Of a DNA stretch of 64,000 nt, positions 37,277 through 46,228 are shown one piece after another. The notes under the pieces are model-generated. The model saw nothing but the letters and a program-made list of their open reading frames with translations. It was not told where the DNA came from and ran no database searches. A program made the translations under genes and the position numbers. Within the stretch, counting starts at the first letter, position 1; each line of letters starts with the position of its first letter. Source of the DNA: Candidatus Thorarchaeota archaeon (GTDB lineage: Archaea > Asgardarchaeota > Thorarchaeia > Thorarchaeales > Thorarchaeaceae); the NCBI GenBank assembly GCA_029855935.1, contig JAGSHN010000025.1, forward strand, positions 147,135-211,134, written 5' to 3'.

Positions 37277-39130
37277 TTACAGTGCACCTCCTGATACACT
37301 GGCTCCCGCCAGCAGTCGCTCAGCACCAGGCAGACGCTCGAAGATTCGCCGGTAGTGCTCCGACGTCTCCACGAGCTCACTGTGAGGACCGACTGCGACA
37401 ACTCGTCCGCGGTCAACAATGACTATGAGATCCGACTCCAGGAGGGTGCGCAGTCGCTGTGTGACCGTGATACTAGTGCGCCCCTCCATCACCTTGTCGA
37501 GAGCCTTTCGCAGATAGTACTCCGTCTGAGCGTCAACAGCACTGACGGAATCGTCGAGAAGGAGAATCTTCGGGTCCTGAATGATAGCACGTGCGATGGC
37601 AAGGCGCTGACGCTGACCACCGCTCAGTGTCATCCCTCTCTCACCAATGACCGTGTTGTAACTCTCAGGGAGCTGAACGATAAACTCGTGGGCCTGAGCC
37701 TGCTTCGCTGCCTCCACTATCTCCTCGTCGGTCGCGTCGGGCCGTCCGAACGCGATATTCTCTCGTATCGTCCCCCGGAACAGAAAGATGTCCTGTTCGA
37801 CCAGTGCCACAGCATCCCTGACCCTCTTTGTGCTGACGCGCCTCAGGTCTACACCACCAATCCTTATGCACCCCTCCGTCGGGTCATAGAAGCGCAACAA
37901 GAGCTTGAGGATTGTACTCTTCCCGCCCCCGGGGCCACCTATCAGGGCCACCCGTGAGCCCCCGGGGATTCGGACTGTTATGTCCCGAAGGGCGTAGTGA
38001 TTGTTCTTTGTATTGGGGTATCTAAAGCTCACATGGTCAAAGACTATGTCGCCAAGCCAGTCAACCTCAGGCTCGTCCTCCTCGTGAGGCTCGATGAGAG
38101 GATCTTCCCAGTTCAGAATGTCCACAATCCGCTGAGCATTGACGTACCCGCCGCGCAGCATCAGCAACATTCGTGGCAGCTGAAAGTTGAGAAACTCAAG
38201 AGATAGTATTAGACCCAGGATTGACACGAGAGAGCCCACGGTCATCCTTCCAAGCAGCACTGCATACGCACCATAGGCAAACGCAGCAGCGACCATAGAG
38301 ATGAATATCAACACAGGGAGGTAGAAGGCCGCCAGTCGCCCCTCCCGTGCCACAAGCTGTGCATATTTCGTGCTGACGTTCCTGAACTTCTTCTTCTCTC
38401 GCTCCTCAGCGCCGAATGCCCTCACCACCTCGATACCAGTGAACACTCCCTGAGCAACTGACGTCAGCTGCTCCATCCACTCCGATCGAGCGCGCCTCAC
38501 AGGCTCAATTGTCTTGGCGTACCTGTAGGCAAAAAACAGGTAGAGCGGAGAGCCTATGCCAAGAATGAGCGTGATCATTGGCAGGTTGACTCCCCAGACC
38601 GTCACAATGCCAAGAACCTCAGGGCTCGTGTCATAGGGAATGAGCAGAATGATTGTGACGGCCATCGAAGATAGGCCAGCCACGACGTTTCTCAGAGCAG
38701 GATTGATGGAAAAGCGGACCCAGCTGATGTCCTGCATCGCCACAGAGAGCAGCCTCTTGCTGTCAATGGAATCGTGAAACGCCATACTGAAGTCCTGGAG
38801 ACGCTCAACAAAGTCCTGTCGGGCATCTCGTTCCCATCTGAGTGTGACGATTGCCCAAGAATAGCCGACGAGAAAGTAGGAGAGCATATAGACGATAGAG
38901 ATCACCACTATCAGCTCGGTGAGGCTGATGAACTCTGGCGACAGTCCTGAGGCCACAAGGACATCCATGGCATCACCCACCAGAACGTTGGGGATGGTGA
39001 GCAGATAGGACGACACGAATGTCAGTAGCGTGGCACCGACTATCACAGCCTTGTTGCGGAGCAAGCTGCTGAGCATATATCTCGTGGCCGTTGCACGATG
39101 GCTGGCAGCACCGTTCTCGCTTCTTGACAC
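37277..39130 (-). CDS. ABC exporter half with degenerate ATPase site (heterodimer partner 1)
   Basis: A 617-aa ABC exporter half: six membrane spans and a nucleotide-binding domain. Walker A is GGPGGGKST and the signature LSGGQRQR is canonical. Walker B is ILLLDDSVSAVD, with Asp in place of the catalytic Glu, and the H-loop is VTQRLRT, with Gln in place of His. These two changes are typical of the degenerate subunit of heterodimeric exporters, and they complement the altered signature in the partner. The start is GTG 39130, with ggagg about 9 nt upstream across the padR stop. The order padR, exporter 1, exporter 2 points to a drug- or toxin-induced efflux operon. Confidence 0.92.
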   Translation of the reverse strand: MSRSENGAASHRATATRYMLSSLLRNKAVIVGATLLTFVSSYLLTIPNVLVGDAMDVLVASGLSPEFISLTELIVVISIVYMLSYFLVGYSWAIVTLRWERDARQDFVERLQDFSMAFHDSIDSKRLLSVAMQDISWVRFSINPALRNVVAGLSSMAVTIILLIPYDTSPEVLGIVTVWGVNLPMITLILGIGSPLYLFFAYRYAKTIEPVRRARSEWMEQLTSVAQGVFTGIEVVRAFGAEEREKKKFRNVSTKYAQLVAREGRLAAFYLPVLIFISMVAAAFAYGAYAVLLGRMTVGSLVSILGLILSLEFLNFQLPRMLLMLRGGYVNAQRIVDILNWEDPLIEPHEEDEPEVDWLGDIVFDHVSFRYPNTKNNHYALRDITVRIPGGSRVALIGGPGGGKSTILKLLLRFYDPTEGCIRIGGVDLRRVSTKRVRDAVALVEQDIFLFRGTIRENIAFGRPDATDEEIVEAAKQAQAHEFIVQLPESYNTVIGERGMTLSGGQRQRLAIARAIIQDPKILLLDDSVSAVDAQTEYYLRKALDKVMEGRTSITVTQRLRTLLESDLIVIVDRGRVVAVGPHSELVETSEHYRRIFERLPGAERLLAGASVSGGAL

Positions 39131-39131
39131 C

Positions 39132-39683
39132 TCAATCGACCTCCACGTCTACGCCGCTCTCAAGCCGTTTGAGAATCTCGTCAATCCTCTCACGTGCCGT
39201 CCTGAGATATCTGACAAGACGTTCTCTGTCACGTGCGCGAAGCTCGTCCGTCAGCGAACCGACGCAGTCGATGAGAGTGACCAGCGCATCCCGATAGAGG
39301 GAGACTTGATCACGCGGGTCGAGAATGAGGCCCCATATCCGGGGCAACATCTTCGCCTTGCTCCTGAACATCCGCTGATGGACCCTGTAGGCCGAGAGCG
39401 TCTGCCGACCAAGGTCTGTCAGGCGGTAGGTCTTCGTCCGTCCCTCGCGTGCGACAGCCTCAATCCATCCCAGTTCCTCCATCTGGGAGAGAAGAGGATA
39501 GATTGACCCCGGACTGGGACGCCACGCACCTCCGCTCTGCTGTTCGAGCGTGTCCATGATGTCCATTCCCGACATCTCATTGTCACGTAGGAGACGTGCA
39601 ATGGCGAGCTTGAGCAGCCCGCGTGGAATCGAATGCAGACGGATGTGCTCCGACCTGCCTCTCTGGGTCGACCCTGCGCACAT
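39132..39683 (-). CDS. PadR-family transcriptional regulator
   Basis: A 183-aa regulator. Residues about 18-95 form the PadR winged helix (LLKLAIARLLRDNEMSGMDIMDTLEQQ ... PSPGSIYPLLSQMEELGWIEAVAREGRTKTYRLTDLGRQ). The C-terminal half is helical and suits dimer formation. PadR proteins usually repress their own operon and a nearby efflux pump until a small molecule binds. The gene heads the two ABC genes (spacer 1 nt) and faces two copies of a 16-bp palindrome at 39700-39739. ATG 39683 is close to the predicted transcript start. Confidence 0.93.
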   Translation of the reverse strand: MCAGSTQRGRSEHIRLHSIPRGLLKLAIARLLRDNEMSGMDIMDTLEQQSGGAWRPSPGSIYPLLSQMEELGWIEAVAREGRTKTYRLTDLGRQTLSAYRVHQRMFRSKAKMLPRIWGLILDPRDQVSLYRDALVTLIDCVGSLTDELRARDRERLVRYLRTARERIDEILKRLESGVDVEVD

Positions 39684-39699
39684 ATCATCAACTCATCTC

Positions 39700-39715
39700 A
39701 TATCGAATACGATAT
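39700..39715. promoter_or_regulatory. Operator copy 1, ATATCGAATACGATAT
   Basis: A 16-bp element with perfect 6-bp arms ATATCG / CGATAT and a 4-nt spacer. It lies 17 nt upstream of the padR ATG and overlaps a TATA-like box on the minus strand. A PadR dimer is the likely ligand. Confidence 0.75.
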
Positions 39716-39723
39716 TTGAATCG

Positions 39724-39739
39724 ATATCGAATGCGATAT
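39724..39739. promoter_or_regulatory. Operator copy 2, ATATCGAATGCGATAT
   Basis: A second copy that differs from the first by one base in the spacer; the two centres are 24 bp apart. It overlaps the plus-strand TATA-like box (gatataaat, 39735-39743), so the same regulator could also control the DUF2070 gene. Confidence 0.75.
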
Positions 39740-39867
39740 AAATGAATCGGCGGCTGCAACGGGGCCGAAGAGCACTCTGGAGCAAGCAGCCCGATGCGAC
39801 TGACCCTCACGACAAGCTTGATAAGAAGACATCAGAGGGTTGCAGAGAACACCGGAGGATGTCACCT

Positions 39868-41706
39868 TTGGGCGAGAAGGCCAAGGTCAAGGAGACGGTG
39901 CGGCTCTATACGAAGTTATGGCAGTTGCCCTCCTTCGCGGGCATAGTGGCACGACTCGCTATGGCCCTCCTCGTGGTCAGTGTCCCCATCGCCATCATCA
40001 AGACGTTCCCAAGTCTTGGTCTTGAGACTGCGAACGCATTTGCAGAGTATTGTCTCCTCTTTGCGATCCCCATTGGTGTTGGGGTGGGCGGCCTCTACCT
40101 GACGGTACGACAGCCGGGCTCGCCGCTTGACCTCCGGAGGACGACAGGAGCATCTCTCGTAGCCTTTGCAGTCTGGCTCATCCTCTCTGCGATAGGTGTG
40201 GTCGTGGATGCTGCTGCAGGAACGCAGTACTTCGAGAGCAGGCTCGTCCTGGCAGGGATGGCGCTGTCGTTCTTTGCTCTGAGTTTCTTGGTCACGGGGC
40301 TCAGCACTCTGCATCCGCTGCGGCACTTTGTCGGGACCCTCTTTGCACCAGCCCTTCTGCTACTCATGTATGTGGCAGTGACGTGGACCTATGTGCAGCA
40401 GCCGTCCGCCACGAGTGACATCGTGCTCGTCGCGCTGGTCGTGGTGGGAGCAATGTCCGTGCGTCACATCTTCCGCTCTGTGTCAATGCCGTTTGAGAGA
40501 GACCTTGGTATCAATGGTCCCGCTCTCCTCAGGGCGTTCGGTTACTCCTATCTGGTCGACAACCCGCGACCGTTCGAAGAGATAATGACCCAGATTGCCG
40601 AGCAACAGGATGTCCCGATAGAGGTCATCGTGATTCGAGATGCCGACGGCCTCAAGGCGATAGGGGCAATACTGTACGTCCATCCGGGACCGTTCAGAAA
40701 CATTGGTAGCAGTGCTCTTCCGGCAACCCTGATTGAACATCTGGAGGACAAGTACGGTGTCACCGCGTTCGTCCTCCACGGGACCTGCACGCATCACCAG
40801 AACCTCACAACAAAGGAGGACTATGGTCCGGTCCTCAAGGAGCTTGATAGGCTGATCGACGAGGCTAGGACGACTGATCTCGCCTCTGGTCCGCACTGGT
40901 CGAACAATGGTCGGTTCAAGGCATGGACGCTCTTTGTAGATGATGACGTGCTTGTGATCACAACGAGTGCACCACACTACACCGATGACATTGCCCTTGA
41001 GGTGGGCAAGAGGGCGGCAATGGCCGTACGTGACAGGAACCCCGGGATCAGAAACGTGGCGATAGTTGATGCACACAATAGCATCGGCCATGACGCGGTC
41101 TCAGTGATGCCCGACGACCCTGATGCAGAGGAGTATGTCGGGACCGTGGCCGGAGCCGTGTTTGCGACTGCCAGTGCCGAGAAGGGCCCGGTGTCCGTTG
41201 GGGTCTACAGGACCGTGCCTGAGGGGCTTGGTATCCCTGATGGCATAGGTCCTGGTGGCATCGCTGTGATCGTGATCAGATCCTCGGTGGGCGAGACCGC
41301 TATCGTGTCTGTGGACGGCAACAACGTAGAGCCCGGATTCAGGGAGGAGGTGATCAGCCTCTTGAGAGGACAGGGATTTGACCAAGTGGAGATAACCACG
41401 ACAGACACGCACATCGTGAATGCAGTCTCACTATCTCACAGCGGATACCCACCAGTGGGTCGCGAACGACGAGAGGATGTCCTGGAGGCAATAGGGGTGG
41501 CTGCTGTAAAGGCCAGAGAACGTGTCACGGAGGCGGAGATGGGGCTGGCATTCGGTGAGGTGAGGGGCATCAGGACGTTCGGGGAGAGAGGTTTTGACAC
41601 GTTGACACAGGATGTCGCCGAGGCAACAGAGATTGCCAAGAGAGTAGGACTGAGGACGTCTGGCCTGTTTGCGCTGTTCACTCTATTGCTCTCACTTCTG
41701 CTGTAG
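39868..41706 (+). CDS. DUF2070 family archaeal membrane protein
   Basis: About 612 aa. Residues 1-210 hold about seven membrane spans. The rest is a soluble DUF2070 domain with the family hallmark YVHPGPFRNIGSSALP and DAHNSIGHD. The C-terminus ends in a further hydrophobic segment (SGLFALFTLLLSLLL). The family is archaeal and has no settled function; the conserved His/Asp residues hint at a metal-dependent hydrolase (inference). TTG 39868 is preferred over upstream in-frame codons because GGAGG (39854-39858) lies 9 nt before it. The promoter overlaps PadR operator copy 2. Confidence 0.88.
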   Translation: MGEKAKVKETVRLYTKLWQLPSFAGIVARLAMALLVVSVPIAIIKTFPSLGLETANAFAEYCLLFAIPIGVGVGGLYLTVRQPGSPLDLRRTTGASLVAFAVWLILSAIGVVVDAAAGTQYFESRLVLAGMALSFFALSFLVTGLSTLHPLRHFVGTLFAPALLLLMYVAVTWTYVQQPSATSDIVLVALVVVGAMSVRHIFRSVSMPFERDLGINGPALLRAFGYSYLVDNPRPFEEIMTQIAEQQDVPIEVIVIRDADGLKAIGAILYVHPGPFRNIGSSALPATLIEHLEDKYGVTAFVLHGTCTHHQNLTTKEDYGPVLKELDRLIDEARTTDLASGPHWSNNGRFKAWTLFVDDDVLVITTSAPHYTDDIALEVGKRAAMAVRDRNPGIRNVAIVDAHNSIGHDAVSVMPDDPDAEEYVGTVAGAVFATASAEKGPVSVGVYRTVPEGLGIPDGIGPGGIAVIVIRSSVGETAIVSVDGNNVEPGFREEVISLLRGQGFDQVEITTTDTHIVNAVSLSHSGYPPVGRERREDVLEAIGVAAVKARERVTEAEMGLAFGEVRGIRTFGERGFDTLTQDVAEATEIAKRVGLRTSGLFALFTLLLSLLL

Positions 41707-41764
41707 GACCAGATGGAACGACTTATTCGGTACAAGGGCTACTCTGACGAGATGTGGATGTGAT

Positions 41765-42352
41765 ATGTCCCGGAAGAGGTTCCTTGTCTGCATCACTGGA
41801 GCAAGCGGCGCGGTGTACGGCCTCAGGACTGTGAGAGCACTGCGAGAGCAGGGCCACTCTGTTCATCTTGTTGTGACTAGGTGGGGCGCCAAGACCCTAG
41901 AGTACGAGACTGGAGTGACTGCGTCGGAGCTTGCGAGAGAGGTCGAGAGAGTCTATGATGAGGACGACCTCTCAGCACCTCCTGCCTCGGGCAGCTTCCG
42001 TCCTGACGGGGTGGTGGTCGTGCCCTGCTCGATGAAGACCCTATCCGCTGTCGCCGCCGGTCTTGCAGACAACCTCGTTGTCAGAGCAGCAGACTGTACG
42101 CTCAAGGAACGACGACCGCTCATCCTCGTCGTGAGGGAGATGCCCTACAACCTCGTTCACCTGAGGAACATGGTCAGTGCCGCAGAGGCGGGGGCGATGG
42201 TCCTACCTGCGAGTCCGGCGTTCTGGCACAGGCCTAGGACGATAGACGACCTCGTGGACTCCGTCGTGGACAGGATACTGGCCCTGCTCAATGCCGGCAG
42301 CCTGCTGAATGCCACGTGGGGGGAAGGCGGGTACACGCTCGGTCAGGAATAA
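41765..42352 (+). CDS. ubiX: Flavin prenyltransferase UbiX
   Basis: A 195-aa flavoprotein that prenylates FMN to make prenyl-FMN, the cofactor of UbiD decarboxylases. Clear UbiX parts are the N-terminal ITGASGAVYGLR (10-21), VVVPCSMKTLSAVAAGLADNLVVRAADCTLKERRP split across the middle, and REMPYNLVHLRNM. Archaea use prenyl-FMN in isoprenoid and aromatic pathways, including UbiD-type steps of the modified mevalonate pathway. ATG 41765 begins the family's conserved start; the 32 residues upstream in frame are not homologous. No ubiD is in the window. Confidence 0.95.
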   Translation: MSRKRFLVCITGASGAVYGLRTVRALREQGHSVHLVVTRWGAKTLEYETGVTASELAREVERVYDEDDLSAPPASGSFRPDGVVVVPCSMKTLSAVAAGLADNLVVRAADCTLKERRPLILVVREMPYNLVHLRNMVSAAEAGAMVLPASPAFWHRPRTIDDLVDSVVDRILALLNAGSLLNATWGEGGYTLGQE

Positions 42353-42378
42353 GCAGAGACGTGAGCGGCCGGGATAGC

Positions 42379-43656
42379 CTATTCAGTGGCACCAGCCGAG
42401 TCGTGGCTCTCCAGAAGTGCGTCGGCGACCTTCTTCACCCTCGGCCTGTAGCCACGAGTCGTGTACACCCGGATTGTCCGCATAGGGCTCTCCAGACCTC
42501 TCGCAATTGGGCTCACATCACGGATCTCCCAGAACTCGTATCCCCTGGAGCCTCGTTCATACATGGCAATCTGACTGAGAGGATAGCGGCCAGGATAGAA
42601 CATCACAGAGGGACGGTCCGGGATGTCCACATAGACCCTCAGGGGATCGATTCCCACATCCTCTGCAATCTCTCGCTCCACGGCTCTCCGTCCCTCAGGA
42701 GTAGACAGCTGCTTGAGCATCTGAGGGTCGGAGATTGACCTCATGCTGGCGACCTTTATCAGGTCACGCCGTCGGAAGGCATTGAATATGTCACTGGCGG
42801 TCAGAAAGTCCTCAGAGGCCTCACTCGGCGGGTCGAGCAGCACGTGATGAAATGTCAGATCATCATAGGCGAAATATTCAGTCGGGTCCCGTTCAGGCGA
42901 GCCAACGAGCTCACGACCGGCCAGCTCGAGAATACGCAACAGCATAAGCTCCGCCGCCCGGACCGTCTTGTGGTAGTAGACCGCCTCGAACATGTTCGCG
43001 CCGGCCGACAGATATGAGTCGAGTGTATAGCGCGCGGCTCGGGAGATGACAAGCCGGTTTTTCGCGACGCGAAGAGATGAGAATAACCTGTTGATCTCCA
43101 GAGGGGCATAGTCGACACCTGCAAAGTAGGCATCGCGCTCGAGGCTGTCCATCAACTCGGGGTTGACGGGCACTGACTCAAGGTCGACGCGAATCGACCT
43201 CACAGGAATGCCCCTCTGGAGAGCGTCGATGACCTCCTCCCGCGACAGCGTGCTGTCATTGACTATGTCTCCGGCCTCCGTGCCTCGGATGGCCTCCACA
43301 GCAAGGGACTTCCTGGTGGCGCCCAGACCGTTGAGGTATTCCTCCATAGGATTGGCCCACGCCCCTCGTGCGACACTGAGAAGTAGAGAGACAAGCCGCG
43401 CCAGCGCTATCACGTGGGCGTCGCGCGCAAGATGGTCGAAGAGGAGATGGCTGAGGTCAAGAAAGCCCAGCATATGCCCCATCAGCGATGTGTCCGCCCC
43501 GGGATACACCTTGTAGACGCCCGCTGGCCAGCGGATGTTTCGTAGACGCTGTGTGAGTCGCAGGTCTAGGATCTTCTCCTCAGTCTCTGTGAGTTCGATG
43601 TAGCCTCGTACAGGGTCCTTTATCTGTAAGGTCGTCTTGAGGTTAATCAGAGGCAT
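42379..43656 (-). CDS. HD-superfamily phosphohydrolase homologue (COG1078/SAMHD1-like) without the HD doublet
   Basis: A 425-aa protein that follows the COG1078 family closely: KDPVRGYIELTETEEKILD (13-31), RLRNIRWPAG, VYPGADTSLMGHMLGFL (50-66), and ERDAYFAGVDY with NMFEAVYYHKTVRAAELML later. The metal-binding HD doublet should stand at about 93-94 in a segment reading LLHDIGHGPFSH in active relatives. Here the segment reads LLLSVARGAWAN, so HD is Leu-Ser and the two later His are Arg and Asn. His61 is kept. The protein should therefore not hydrolyse dNTPs in the normal way and may act as a regulator or nucleotide sensor. A TATA-like box is near 43719-43730 (minus). Confidence 0.85.
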   Translation of the reverse strand: MPLINLKTTLQIKDPVRGYIELTETEEKILDLRLTQRLRNIRWPAGVYKVYPGADTSLMGHMLGFLDLSHLLFDHLARDAHVIALARLVSLLLSVARGAWANPMEEYLNGLGATRKSLAVEAIRGTEAGDIVNDSTLSREEVIDALQRGIPVRSIRVDLESVPVNPELMDSLERDAYFAGVDYAPLEINRLFSSLRVAKNRLVISRAARYTLDSYLSAGANMFEAVYYHKTVRAAELMLLRILELAGRELVGSPERDPTEYFAYDDLTFHHVLLDPPSEASEDFLTASDIFNAFRRRDLIKVASMRSISDPQMLKQLSTPEGRRAVEREIAEDVGIDPLRVYVDIPDRPSVMFYPGRYPLSQIAMYERGSRGYEFWEIRDVSPIARGLESPMRTIRVYTTRGYRPRVKKVADALLESHDSAGATE

Positions 43657-43659
43657 ATT

Positions 43660-43671
43660 GGCCTGCAGGCC
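43660..43671. repeat. 12-bp perfect palindrome before the HD-like gene
   Basis: GGCCTGCAGGCC lies 4 nt upstream of the ATG of the HD-like gene and partly overlaps a GGAGG on the minus strand. As RNA it could hide the ribosome-binding site; as DNA it could be a binding site. The rest of the 43657-43868 spacer shows only a TATA-like box. Confidence 0.35.
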
Positions 43672-43868
43672 TCCATCTGAGGATAGGCTCTCAGGGAACT
43701 GCTCACTCAGAGGGTCATCTTGTATATTACTCTTGGCAATGACGACTCTATGCGTGGTGACATCGCCACGTCGCCCACACTAGGAGATTCGTTTCGCAGC
43801 ATAGTAGCCGGGTGTGGCAGGCCCAGGAAACTTGTCCCGCGCCTGGGCCCGACCTTCACCAGAGCAGA

Positions 43869-44774
43869 CTACGTGAAAGTGCGCAGCAGAATATCCCATC
43901 TGTGCTGGACGTAGGCCTGCAGCTCGGCAATCTTCTTCTCATCCTTCTTTGGCTTGAAGAGCCGAGAGAAGCGGCCCTGTAGTTTGAGGAACTCCTCTAT
44001 CGGCTTTCGCTTCGAGGGATCCTGATACCTCTTGCTCTGCGGACTGAGTCTGAACTCGTCACCAATCCGCTCCCAGAGGATCCAGTAGCCTGTCTCGACT
44101 GCGAGCTTGCCGACCTCGACGCCCTTCTCGACGGGATAGTTCCACGCCTGCGGACACGGGATGAAGATATGGATGAACTTGGGACCGTGTATCTCGCGGG
44201 CGCGACGGAACTTGTCGTACAGATCGCGCGGATAGGCTGCATTTGCTGTAGCTTGGTAGGCTGGCTCGTGTGCAGCGACAACGAGGTCCAGCATCTTCTC
44301 AGGTTCAGTCTTGCCGTACCACGTGGTGGTCGTCTGCGCATAGAGCGGAGTTGCACCCGACCGCTGCGTTCCGGTGTTGGAATACACCTGATTGTTGTAG
44401 CAGACGTAGAGGAAATCGGTTCGACGCTCGAAGGCCCCGCTCAGTGCCTGAATTCCAATGTCGAATGTGCCTCCGTCACCGGCCCAGACCATGACCTGAG
44501 TGTCATCACGACCCTTGACCTTCAGTGCTGCACGCACGCCGGACGCCGTGGCGGCTGCTGCCATAAAGGCTGTGTTCAGAACTGGGACACCCAGCCCGGA
44601 CTTTGGCCAGAGCGACTGAATGACGCTGGTGCAGCAGGCAGGCACGACTTGGATGACGTCGCCCTCAAGCGCCTTCAACGCGTGACGCAGAGACAGAGTG
44701 TCCATACATCCCGCACAGGCGGCGTTGCCCTTGAGCACATATTCCTTCATCGGCATCTCTCTTATCGCTACCAT
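43869..44774 (-). CDS. porB: Pyruvate:ferredoxin oxidoreductase beta subunit
   Basis: A 301-aa thiamine-diphosphate subunit. It has cluster cysteines (ACAGCMDTL, about 19-27, and PACCTSV, about 45-51). The ThDP motif is GDGGTFDIGIQALSGAFER, with YNNQVYSNTGTQRSG beyond it. It holds the ThDP and one [4Fe-4S] cluster and decarboxylates pyruvate (or a related 2-oxoacid) with ferredoxin as acceptor. It follows porA by 6 nt with ggagtgatg before the ATG. A basic C-terminal extension (FKPKKDEKKI) is common in archaeal PorB. Confidence 0.95.
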   Translation of the reverse strand: MVAIREMPMKEYVLKGNAACAGCMDTLSLRHALKALEGDVIQVVPACCTSVIQSLWPKSGLGVPVLNTAFMAAAATASGVRAALKVKGRDDTQVMVWAGDGGTFDIGIQALSGAFERRTDFLYVCYNNQVYSNTGTQRSGATPLYAQTTTTWYGKTEPEKMLDLVVAAHEPAYQATANAAYPRDLYDKFRRAREIHGPKFIHIFIPCPQAWNYPVEKGVEVGKLAVETGYWILWERIGDEFRLSPQSKRYQDPSKRKPIEEFLKLQGRFSRLFKPKKDEKKIAELQAYVQHRWDILLRTFT

Positions 44775-44780
44775 CTTGCA

Positions 44781-45959
44781 TCACTCCAGTAGGTCGTGCC
44801 ACGTCTCCTCCGGACCCAACTCTCCGGTCTCGACGGCCCTGACAGTGGCGAGGATGATCTCCTTGATGTCCTCGACAGTCACATCCCTGCCACCAAGTCC
44901 GCCAATGTAGCTCTTGACAAAGGGCCGGTGGGGCGAGTGGTACAATGCGGCGCGGATATCGTTGGCAGCGTGACCACCAAAACCGTACGATACCCCTCGG
45001 TCAAAGCTCGCGAACGCCTTGACGTGCGAGGCGAGCTTGCGTATCTCCTCAACGGGGAATGGGCGATACATCCTGATGCGGGCCACGCCGACCTTGTATC
45101 CCTGTTCACGAAGTTCATCGACAGCATCGATGGCCTCAGCACCGACAGTACCTTGAGCAGTGAAGACGACCTCGGCGTCGTCACACCTGTGTTGGGCAAT
45201 CATTCCTCCGAAATACTTGCCGAAGAGCTTCTTGTACTCCGCCTCAATCTCGGGATAGACCTTGAGGGAATTCTTGGATCCCTCGTGCATCTGGTATCTG
45301 AACTCCTGATAGTACTCCGGAAAGACAATGTTGCCGTGGGAGATGGGATTGTCCGGGTCCATCACCCAGTGAGGCGGCTTGTAGGGAGGCAGGAACTCGT
45401 CCACCTCCTCTGGCTCAAGATAGTCGAAGGGTGACACGGTGTGGCTCAGCACGAAGCCATCAGCGCTGACCATCACGGGCATGAGAACGCGCTCGTCCTC
45501 GGCAAGTCTGAAGGCCTGGATTATCGTGTGATAGAACTCATCAACACTGGCCACATAGAACTGGATCCAACCGGTGTCGCGCTTGCTCATGCTGTCGTCG
45601 TGGGTGACGTGAATATTCCACGACGGAGAGACAGAGCGGTTGATGTTCGCCAGTACGATGGGTAGCCGTGCTGCCGCGGCCCAGTGGAGAGCCTCGTCCA
45701 TCAGCAGGAGACCATTGGATGACGTCGCGGTGAAGGCGCGGGCACCAGCAGAGCTCGCACCAATACACGCAAACATGGCCGAGTGCTCAGACTCGACACG
45801 AATGAACTCGCCCTTGTAGATGCCTTCCTCGTCGAGAAGCGCAATCTGCTCGGGAACCGTTGTTGCTGGAGTGATTGGGTAGGCCGCAACAACCTCCACT
45901 CGGGCGGACACGACTGCCCTTGCGGCTGCATAGTTGGCACTCATAAGCATAGTCTTCAT
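44781..45959 (-). CDS. porA: Pyruvate:ferredoxin oxidoreductase alpha subunit
   Basis: A 392-aa alpha subunit. Landmarks are the N-terminal AAYPITPATTVPEQI (about 25-39), RVESEHSAMFACIGAS with the activating Glu, ATSSNGLLLMDEAL, and the C-terminal domain II motif VGVARIRMYRPFPVEEI. It binds substrate and CoA together with PorB. The start ATG overlaps the porD stop as TAATG, so porD-porA-porB is one co-translated unit. The gamma subunit gene is not adjacent. Confidence 0.96.
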   Translation of the reverse strand: MKTMLMSANYAAARAVVSARVEVVAAYPITPATTVPEQIALLDEEGIYKGEFIRVESEHSAMFACIGASSAGARAFTATSSNGLLLMDEALHWAAAARLPIVLANINRSVSPSWNIHVTHDDSMSKRDTGWIQFYVASVDEFYHTIIQAFRLAEDERVLMPVMVSADGFVLSHTVSPFDYLEPEEVDEFLPPYKPPHWVMDPDNPISHGNIVFPEYYQEFRYQMHEGSKNSLKVYPEIEAEYKKLFGKYFGGMIAQHRCDDAEVVFTAQGTVGAEAIDAVDELREQGYKVGVARIRMYRPFPVEEIRKLASHVKAFASFDRGVSYGFGGHAANDIRAALYHSPHRPFVKSYIGGLGGRDVTVEDIKEIILATVRAVETGELGPEETWHDLLE

Positions 45960-46228
45960 TACTTCGCCCCCGTTCTCTCAGTGGTGCGTACCATCTCGAT
46001 ACACTTCTTCGGGCACACCTGCGCGCAGATTCCACAGCCCTTGCAATAGTCATAGTCTATGTGGGGCGTTCCATCTTCCTCGAGGTCAATCGACGCCTCG
46101 GGGCAGTAGAGCCAGCAGGTCCTGCACCGGCTGCAGCTGTCATAGTCGATTACTGGATCGAAGGTGCGCCAGCTTCCCGTCTTTCCAGTTGAACCAACAA
46201 CGGGAACAGAATACGGACTCTTGGGCAT
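45959..46228 (-). CDS. porD: Pyruvate:ferredoxin oxidoreductase delta subunit (2[4Fe-4S] ferredoxin-like)
   Basis: About 89 aa with the usual PorD start (GSTGKTGSWRTFDPVIDYDSC). Two ferredoxin-type cluster motifs follow, CSRCRTCWLYCP and CKGCGICAQVCP. It carries electrons from the ThDP centre to ferredoxin. The frame is open to GTG 46279, but ATG 46228, with aggag about 11 nt before it, fits the family length. A TATA-like box (ccttaatatcc, 46326-46336, minus) drives the operon. Confidence 0.94.
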   Translation of the reverse strand: MPKSPYSVPVVGSTGKTGSWRTFDPVIDYDSCSRCRTCWLYCPEASIDLEEDGTPHIDYDYCKGCGICAQVCPKKCIEMVRTTERTGAK

